The notes under the pieces were generated by a model. It searched no databases. It had not been told where the DNA came from and saw nothing but the letters and a program-made list of their open reading frames with translations. 64,000 nucleotides of DNA from Paramacrobiotus metropolitanus (lineage: Eukaryota > Tardigrada > Eutardigrada > Parachela > Macrobiotidae). The translations under genes and the position numbers were made by a program. This document shows positions 56,801-64,000 of this stretch, piece by piece (the stretch's first letter is position 1; every line of letters begins with the position of its first letter). The stretch lies in assembly GCF_019649055.1 (NCBI RefSeq), contig NW_026570316.1, positions 62,001-126,000 of the forward strand. The letters run 5' to 3'.

Positions 56801-59540
56801 GGCCGAAACAGGCGATTGAGCACTGAGACACCTGGAAAGTACTGCAGTACTTTGAAAGTAGGACAGTGCTCAGTGTATGTTGTTCGATGGGCGGAAGGTA
56901 CACTGATTCCATCGGCTACTGGAAGTGCTGACACTTTTAAAAGCGCTGTCCTACTCAAGTACTGCTTATAACTCAATCACCCTGTTCGGCAGGAAAAGGC
57001 AATGCATCAGCTCACTGGAAAGTATTGGTACTTCAAAGCACCCAGTGCTTTGAAAATGCTGTAATACTTCCAAAGTACTGATGCACCAAAGTGACCTTCC
57101 CGAACATCCCCGAACAGGCCGAAACAGGCGATTGAGCACTGAGACACCTGGAAAGTACTGCAGTACTTTGAAAGTAGGACAGTGCTTTGAAAGTACTGTA
57201 ATACTTCCAAAGTACTGATGCACCAAAGTGACCTTCCCGAACATCCCCGAACAGGCCGAAACAGGCGATTGAGCACTGAGACACCTGGAAAGTACTGCAG
57301 TACTTTGAAAGTAGGACAGTGCTTTGAAAGTACTGTAATACTTCCAAAGTACTGATGCACCAAAGTGACCTTCCCGAACATCCCCGAACAGGCCGAAACA
57401 GGCGATTGAGCACTGAGACACCTGGAAAGTACTGCAGTACTTTGAAAGTAGGACAGTGCTTTGAAAGTACTGTAATACTTCCAAAGTACTGATGCACCAA
57501 AGTGACCTTCCCGAACATCCCGAATAGGCCGAAACAGGCGATTGAGCACTGAGGCACCTGGAAAGTACTGCAGTACTTTGGTGTCGTGCTCAATCATTGG
57601 CCTGTTCGGATGTTCGGAGAAGTCACTGAGGTGTCGGCTCACTGTGAGCTGACCACAGTACTCAAAGTACTGTCCTACTAATTTCTGTCTTTTTTTTGTA
57701 CAGTGCTCAATCATTTCGGCCTGACCAGAAGATGTTCAGGCTGCTGAAGTATCAGCTGATAGCTGCTGATCTGCTTTGAAAAATATATGTCTCCAAAGTA
57801 CTGATGCACCAAAGTGACCTTCCCGAACATCCCCGAACAGGCCGAAACAGGCGATTGAGCACTGAGACACCTGGAAAGTACTGCAGTACTTTGAGTAGGA
57901 CAGTGCTTTGAAAGTACTGTAATACTTCCAAAGTACTGATGCACCAAAGTGACCTTCCCGAACATCCCCGAACAGGCCGAAACAGGCGATTGAGCACTGA
58001 GACACCTGGAAAGTACTGCAGTACTTTGAAAGTAGGACAGTGCTTTGAAAGTACTGTAATACTTCCAAAGTACTGATGCACCAAAGTGACCTTCCGAACA
58101 TCCCCAGATAGGCCGAAACAGGCGATTGAGCACTGGGGCACCTGGAAAGTACTGCAGTACTTTGAAAGTAGGACAGTGCTTTGAAAGTACTGTATGCTTC
58201 AAAGTACTGATGCACCAAGTGACCTTCCCGAACATCCCCGAATAGGCCGAAACAGGCGATTGAGCACTGAGGCACCTGGAAGAATACTGCAGTACTTTGA
58301 AGTACTTACTGGGCAGTAGGACAGTGCTTTGAAACACTTCAAAGTACTGATGCACCAAAGTGACCTTCCCGAACATCCCCGAATAGGCCGAAACAGGCGA
58401 TTGAGCACTGAGGCACCTGGAAAGTACTGCAGTACTTTGAAAGTAGGACAGTGCTTTGAAAGTACTGTAATACTTCCAAAGTACTGATGCACCAAAGTGA
58501 CCTTCCCGAACATCCCCGAACAGGCCGAAACAGGCGATTGAGCACTGAGACACCTGGAAAGTACTGCAGTACTTTGAAAGTAGGACAGTGCTTTGAAAGT
58601 ACTGTAATACTTCCAAAGTACTGATGCACCAAAGTGACCTTCCCGAACATCCCCGAACAGGCCGAAACAGGCGATTGAGCACTGAGACACCTGGAAAGTA
58701 CTGCAGTACTTTGAAAGTAGGACAGTGCTTTGAAAGTACTGTAATACTTCCAAAGTACTGATGCACCAAAGTGACCTTCCCGAACATCCCGAACAGGCCG
58801 AAACAGGCGATTGAGCACTGAGACACCTGGAAAGTACTGCAGTACTTTGAAAGTAGGACAGTGCTTTGAAAGTACTGTAATACTTCAAAGTACTGATGCA
58901 CCAAAGTGACCTTCGAACATCCCAGACAGGCCGAAACAGGCGATTGAGCACTGAGACACCTGGAAAGTACTGCAGTACTTTGAAAGTAGGACAGTGCTTT
59001 GAAAGTACTGTAATACTTCCAAAGTACTGGTGCACCAAAGTGACCTTCCCGAACATCCCCGAACAGGCCGAAACAGGCGATTGAGCACTGAGACACCTGG
59101 AAAGTACTGCAGTACTTTGAAAGTAGGACAGTGCTTTGAAAGTACTATAATACTTCCAAAGTGCTGATGCACCAAAGTGACTTTCCCGAACATCCCCGAA
59201 CAGGCCGAAACAGGCGATTGAGCACTGAGACACCTGGAAAGTACTGCAGTACTTTAAAAGTAGGACAGTGCTTTGAAAATACTGTAATACTTCCAAAGTA
59301 CTGATGCACGAATGTGACCTTGCCGAACAGGCCGATTAAGCACTGAGGCACCTGGAAAGTACTGCAGTACTTTGAAAGTAGGACAGTACTTTGAAAGTAC
59401 TGTAATACTTCAAAGTAGTGATGCACCAATGTGACCTTGCCGAACATCCCCGAACAGGCCGAAACATGCGATTGAGCACTGAGACACCTGGAAAGTACTG
59501 CAGTACTTTAAATGTAATGTAAAGCAGTACTTTGAAATGG
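53840..59540 (+). repeat. 137-bp minisatellite array, about 38 units
   Basis: Unit starts at GTAGGACAG recur at 53984, 54121, 54258 and 54395, that is every 137 bases. The unit includes the perfect 18-base palindrome AAAGTACTGCAGTACTTT and a GC-richer part (GACCTTCCCGAACATCCCCG, CAGGCCGAAACAGGCGATTG). Blocks: about 53850-55495 (12 units), 55640-56125, 56206-56870, 57051-57580 and 57793-59540, separated by diverged spacers, one of which (57588-57740) holds inverted fragments. Two linked variants occur in the first block: GAATAGG with GAGGCACC, and GAACAGG with GAGACACC. Units decay towards the right edge. The long minus-strand frames across it are by-products of a stop-free unit and are not called as genes. 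Confidence 0.95.
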
Positions 59541-60634
59541 TTGTAATTTTTTAAAGTACTGGTGTACGAGAGTTACCTTACCGAATAAACCGATACAGAA
59601 AAAACCGATACAGACGATGCAATTAAAGATTGTTCAGTCTTATGAATTTAATAACAGTGACAATACTTCTTATTGTACCATGGTGCTATATAGTGCAATA
59701 AACATGCAACGACGACGACGACATGTTAATTTTAATGAGTTTACTGTTAGGCCATAACAGTAATGTAATGCACCATACTGGTACAGATCTTTACCTTTAC
59801 CGGCAAAACTGCTTTCGAGTACTGGAAAACACGTAATTAATCAAATAGGAGATTATTAAATGAAACGTTGATTTCGCCTGATTTAGCAGCTACAATTTTT
59901 GACATGGTGTATCATCATCAAAGCCGGTACCCTTTACTAATGTTATTATTAATTAGCTTCATTTTTCTCCGCGACTTTCTAAATGAGTAATCGAGTAAAA
60001 GATTGAAAAGCTGTATCTGCGTTCTCTGATATAAATAATTTCTTTCGCATTCCACTTACGCATGCACTGGAATGGCTCGTATCTGCATACTATGCAGATA
60101 CGAGCCATTCCGCTGCCATGATACCTCGGCTCATGGTTGAGCAGTTGCAAAAGCAATGTTTGCATCAGCGAACCATAATCACAGTAACCAACAAAGGTCT
60201 TGATATACTGAATGTGGAAGAGCATGGATCTACCTCTGTAATAACGTAAAACGCGCACCATCGTTACTGAGCAGTTTGCTAGTGCTTCCGTTTCTCTATG
60301 AAACGTCATCGATGCCGGTTCGGCACTTAGGAACAAGCAGAGTCATTCTCGTACTACTTCCTGCACATCTTTGGTTTTCCGGCCGGGGTTAACCAGCGTA
60401 ATGATTCAGCAAATGTCAAATTAGCCACGATTACTAAACCATCACAGCGGGTAATCGTTTGTAATTCGTTTGTAATCGTTCTTATAAAGCGGCCACCGCA
60501 CCTCCTACCTCTCACAGAAATTAGGTTCCCCCAAAGACGTTTCCGAAGCTGCAAAGAACCCCTGCCTACAAATTTTGATATAGTGTGAATTTTCTACTGT
60601 AAACAATTTTCTTAAATTTCAAACTATTTTAACA
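59541..60634. other. Spacer after the minisatellite
   Basis: No gene. Contains a short CGACGACGAC run near 59710 and the perfect palindrome at 60069-60111. Confidence 0.4.
60069..60111. repeat. Perfect palindrome, 21-bp arms around one base
   Basis: GGAATGGCTCGTATCTGCAT plus A at 60069-60089 is the exact reverse complement of 60091-60111, with a single C at 60090 between. No mismatch is present. Confidence 0.95.
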
Positions 60635-61177
60635 ATGAACACTGTTAACGCGAATTTTTCGTTTCGAAATACAAGCGCGTCGAACGCGACCGCTTTAGCG
60701 GAGCCAATCAGTTCATCCTACGTGGCATTAGTCGTTCTTCATATTACCGCGCTCCCGCCCAACTCGGTGCTGGTCTTTACATTTCTAACGTTAATCACCA
60801 CAAAAGTGCCCTTTGATTTTTATTTTATCAGCCAACTGTTCGTCAACATCCTCTTTGACTCCACCTCCTTGGCTTTCTCGGCCTTCAACGCCTTCGCCCC
60901 GAATTTAAACATTCGTGTTCCTGGATGCGTCTTCTACGTGTACACCGTGTACGCCGTGTACGCGTTCAACATCGGCCAGCCACTGAACCACGCGGTCATT
61001 GCCCTTAACCGCATTTGGGCCATGGTGCACCCGGTCAGCTTCCGTGACTTCCAGAGTAAGCGCGCCGTCGGCCGTGTAATTGCCGTAATGTGGATAGTTG
61101 CCCATACCATTGCCCTCAGCGGTGTAAACCGCGTGAGTGCATTTTTTGTACAGTTGGTTCTTGCTGACTTTCTGTGA
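60635..61177 (+). pseudogene. Orphan receptor, family 2, copy 3, truncated after TM4
   Basis: The first about 165 codons align to the receptor at 50878: N-terminal glycosylation sites, K-V-P-F-D-F-Y-F at the TM2 start, P-G-C-V-F-Y-V-Y, A-L-N-R-I-W-A-M-V-H-P and G-R-V-I-A-V-M-W-I-V-A-H-T-I-A-L. A three-residue duplication (VYA) lies in TM3. Similarity ends in TM4 at about 61120; a short unrelated tail leads to a TGA at 61175-61177. No TM5-TM7 sequence is found downstream. Because the sister genes have no intron, a 3' truncation is more likely than a spliced gene. A 3' exon further away or beyond a rearrangement cannot be excluded. Confidence 0.75.
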
Positions 61178-61859
61178 TACAATATCGTTTCTATACGCTG
61201 TCGGCTCTTCGTTGTCTATAGATAAGTCGTCGGTGTTAATTTTAATACTTTCTAGCAAGGAACCGCTTTAGTATGATTTAGTGGGCTTTAGCATGATTTT
61301 TCTCTTCAGCCGGAATTATGATACTGTAGATCTGCAAAAGGCGCAAAAATTCTCAGAACGCTGTCTCAATAACCAGTTGCTTGATCTACAAAAATTGTCT
61401 AATTACTGTTTGTTCAGTGGTTCTATAATGCCGTCAGTTCGACATACAAATGCTGATGTAAAGTTCAAATACTTCCGTAAGCAGAGTAAATGCACGAGCT
61501 ATCCCAGTCCACGTGTTTGTTTGTGTGCGCTTTCGTTTCCCGTTAAGAGCAGGAAATCCGCTACTGGTGCAGATTTGATTCTCAGTTAGAGTACATTTTC
61601 TGCCCAAAAGTACTTCCTTTGAGAGTGAATAACGTTAGTGACTTCGCAAATGTCAAAATCGTGAACAACCAACTTGAACTATCTTTTATAGTGTGAAATG
61701 TAGTTTGATTTGCGTGAGATCCATTCTAATTATGATAAACTTACGCCAGAGGTTTGTTTCACGCTCGACTGGCTACGGAGGGAAATAAGCAACTCAAACG
61801 GCATGCACTGTATAACTACAAACCGGAAAACGGAAATGTTTTTCATTCGTATTCTTTGA
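61178..61859. other. Spacer after truncated receptor
   Basis: No gene accepted; a 102-codon frame at 61281-61589 has no recognisable feature. Confidence 0.35.
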
Positions 61860-62165
61860 ACAGCCAAATTCCGACGTTTGCCTTATTTCAAATGGGATTA
61901 TGATGTCTTAGTGTCACATTTGGCCGATATGTCTTACAACGACAAGTTAATTGCAAACAGTAACTATACATATCAAAAGGATGATGCTAGAGCCTCACAA
62001 TTTGAATTCCTTATTAATTTTACAATACCACTTCGAATTTTCAGGAAGCTTCTAGCTCTGCAGGTTGGAAAAGAATACGAGGTCACCAAAGCAGTTATGG
62101 ATGCACAGCATGCACTCATCCGAACAGGAAAACACCGGATCTTGATACCCGATAACGAAGCCTGA
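61860..62165 (+). CDS. Unrecognised open frame, possible 3' exon
   Basis: About 100 codons are open from just after a TTTGAACAG acceptor-like site (61854-61862) to a TGA. The predicted peptide has an aromatic start (PYFKWDYD), a hydrophobic middle (FEFLINFTIPLRIF) and a charged end. I do not recognise it. There is no ATG near its beginning, so if real it is a last exon of a spliced plus-strand gene whose other exons I cannot identify. It could equally be chance. Confidence 0.2.
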   Translation, partial: TAKFRRLPYFKWDYDVLVSHLADMSYNDKLIANSNYTYQKDDARASQFEFLINFTIPLRIFRKLLALQVGKEYEVTKAVMDAQHALIRTGKHRILIPDNEA

Positions 62166-62376
62166 ATTCTCAAACTAAGGCCAAAGAACACGTAGCAAAA
62201 TAAATCCAAAGAACTCGTAGCCTGGACGTGGAGTCCATATATGCTTGTTCTCGTAGTTAAGTCGCTCAGTCGCTCAGATCTAGTTACTGGAGAAGGGCCA
62301 GTTCCAGTGCATTCCGTTGTAGTGCGTCCAGTCCTACAACAAACAGCAATGAACAGTTAACTGGCGTGTTCCTGAA

Positions 62377-64000
62377 TTATTTAAAATTATATGCACAGGT
62401 ACCTGAAGGGGAAAGGCGCTGCGGACTCGCACGCCGGTCCGCACTTTGCACGGTTGTTGCCGGTGTCACTGTGTTATTGCTGGGCAAAACCAAATGGGCA
62501 GAGTCACACGAACCGACTGCTCCGGGGTTAAGAAAAATTCGATCTCCATTGTACTCCACTTCCAACACAATCTGGGGATTGTCCGATGGAGATGTGTGCA
62601 GCCTGTTCAGCGACAGCGTGGCCCCGATCAGGTCAGTCAGTTGCGGTGACCAGCCTCCGAATTCTTCGGTTTGCACCGACTGAAATGCGTCTTCAGTAAG
62701 GATTACGCGCACATTATCGCCACTCTGGATGGAGGAACCGTCGCCGCACAGCACTATAATATGAAGCGTTAGATTTTGAACCGGTGTTACTAGAAATCTA
62801 TCTGACCTTTGTCGATCCTTCGCAATGCTTTCATATTGAAACAGTTGACATCCTTGCCGACACTGACTACGGCACCACCATCTTGATCAAAAAATAGAAT
62901 TTCCCCCAATTTTCCCAGCGCAGCCAAATGTTCATCATCTAGACCGCCATGATTCTTTTGCAGCTCACGGACGATGTCGAGATTCGCTTCTACGCGCACA
63001 ATATCTTTATCCTTAATCACTTGGCCTTCGGCGTCTCGACCGACGTATCCATCTGCAAAATACAGTAGCATTACATGTTCTTTTAGTCGTCAATCGCTTT
63101 TGTAACTGCGTACCTCGCGAAAGAACTGTTAGGGCTTCCGGATGACACAGCACAATCCGCAGCGCCGGTATTGGGGGCCCATAGAGTTTCACTTCCACGT
63201 CACCGTTGGACGTAATCATCTCGACAACCCCAAAATGGCCACACAGTTCCGCTATAAAATTCAGCTTGTGCTCTGCCTGCTTCATGCGCACCAGTGCCTC
63301 GTCGTGCTTGATTCCGACATGGCTGCCGACAACCGGTCGGCCCAGGCGAAGCGATAAATTGATGGTGCGATTCAACAGTTTCCAGTTGACCAGGTGAGAT
63401 TTCAGCAGCATGGCCGTCTTCAGTGCTTCAGTTGCTGTAATACAACATTCCACATTTACTCAATTACATTTTGGTACACATACAGTGCTTACCTAGAATG
63501 TATAGCTATTTATTTGGTCGTTAACTACGCAGCGAGCGAAGCAAATGCAATTTGTTTCATATCGTTTCTTTTTCGCTACTTTTCTTAAACAACAACTGAC
63601 GTAGCTCGAACTAGAATAGAATGTCTTCGCGCCGCTGCATACTCCAAGAAGCTCCTTCAAGTGCTTTCAAGAACTTGCTATAGCCATAGTAAGTATTATA
63701 GTGCTACTATCCAACTATAGCAAGGCCTGTTACTTAGTATTATAATTTTCCGCTACACATTATCAGACATACCATTACCATTTTTCAAGCGGTCCAACCG
63801 AGAAGCCAGCACTGCTGTGCGATTATTCCGCACGGCATTACACAGACTAATCGCCAAGTCGTCATGATCCCCGCTAATCGCAAACCTTACGCACTGCCAA
63901 ACATCATCCAGCGCATACTGGTCAATGCGTCGGTCCGCTGTTAAACAGTCGGCCACTTTCTCATTCCCAAACATAGCCGCCATCCCGAGAGCGTTGACTC
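62377..64000 (-). CDS. Ankyrin / mind-bomb REP-like domain protein, partial
   Basis: Minus-strand exons 64000-63773 (5' part outside the window), 63434-63114, 63052-62807 and 62753 to about 62398 join with phase 1 at every junction. The first exon has an ankyrin-like start (N-A-L-G-M-A-A-M-F-G-N-E-K-V). The next three each hold one REP-like repeat as in mind bomb E3 ligases: G-S-H-V-G-I-K-H-D-E-A ending N-G-D-V-E-V-K; D-I-V-R-V-E-A-N-L-D-I-V-R-E-L-Q-K-N-H-G-G; and G-D-N-V-R-V-I-L-T with G-G-W-S-P-Q and F-L-N-P-G-A-V. In mind bomb the REP domain precedes the ankyrins; here the order is reversed, so orthology is doubtful. The last exon either ends at the TAA at 62377 or is spliced at a CAG/GTACCT site at about 62397. 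No RING domain is seen. Confidence 0.6.

Noticed and set aside
53775-59447. Very long minus-strand open frames (up to 557 codons) over the repeat
   Set aside because: All three frames are open because the 137-bp unit has no stop in this strand; there is no start context, no splice support and no known domain.
1-64000. CRISPR array or bacterial operon features
   Set aside because: The only regular array has 137-bp direct units without spacers, and genes are spliced; nothing bacterial was seen.

Overview
The window looks like a piece of a small-genome invertebrate animal. Genes have many short GT-AG introns, and families sit in tandem arrays of paralogues (cytochrome P450s, rhodopsin-like receptors, secreted GH16-fold proteins). 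There are no bacterial operons. A tardigrade is my best guess from the style of the P450 and receptor families, but this is an inference and was not tested by any search.

Layout. (1) 0.3-4.4 kb is a retroelement graveyard: two 3' tails of a non-LTR element in opposite orientation, two copies of a C-terminal zinc-knuckle plus restriction-like endonuclease region (one open, one with a stop), a coiled-coil ORF1-like frame, and a 160-bp inverted-repeat element that has a relative near 39.2 kb. (2) 5.1-15 kb holds four tandem copies of a secreted GH16-fold gene (three exons, about 262 residues; two intact, one degenerate, one broken only by two Trp-to-TAG changes) plus a relic last exon. From 10.8 kb on, these alternate with convergent copies of a receptor gene 3' end. 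(3) 15.2-22.1 kb has two intact, divergently transcribed two-exon receptors. (4) 22.9-30.9 kb has two six-exon CYP2-clan P450s with identical exon lengths. (5) 31.8-46.4 kb has four head-to-tail CYP3-clan P450s of 12-13 exons, all apparently intact. (6) 48.2-52 kb has two single-exon receptors of a second orphan family; a 3'-truncated third copy lies at 60.6 kb. (7) 53.6-59.5 kb is a large minisatellite with a 137-bp unit and a probable five-unit higher-order period. (8) The right edge carries, on the minus strand, part of a gene with ankyrin-like and mind-bomb REP-like domains.

Together: six intact P450s suggest detoxification or lipid/hormone oxidation capacity built by local duplication. 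The secreted GH16-fold proteins lack a recognisable catalytic ExDxxE motif and may be binding rather than cleaving proteins. All receptors replace the class A DRY motif with an N-R-(L/I)-W-A motif. Exon models come from reading-phase consistency and paralogue comparison only.
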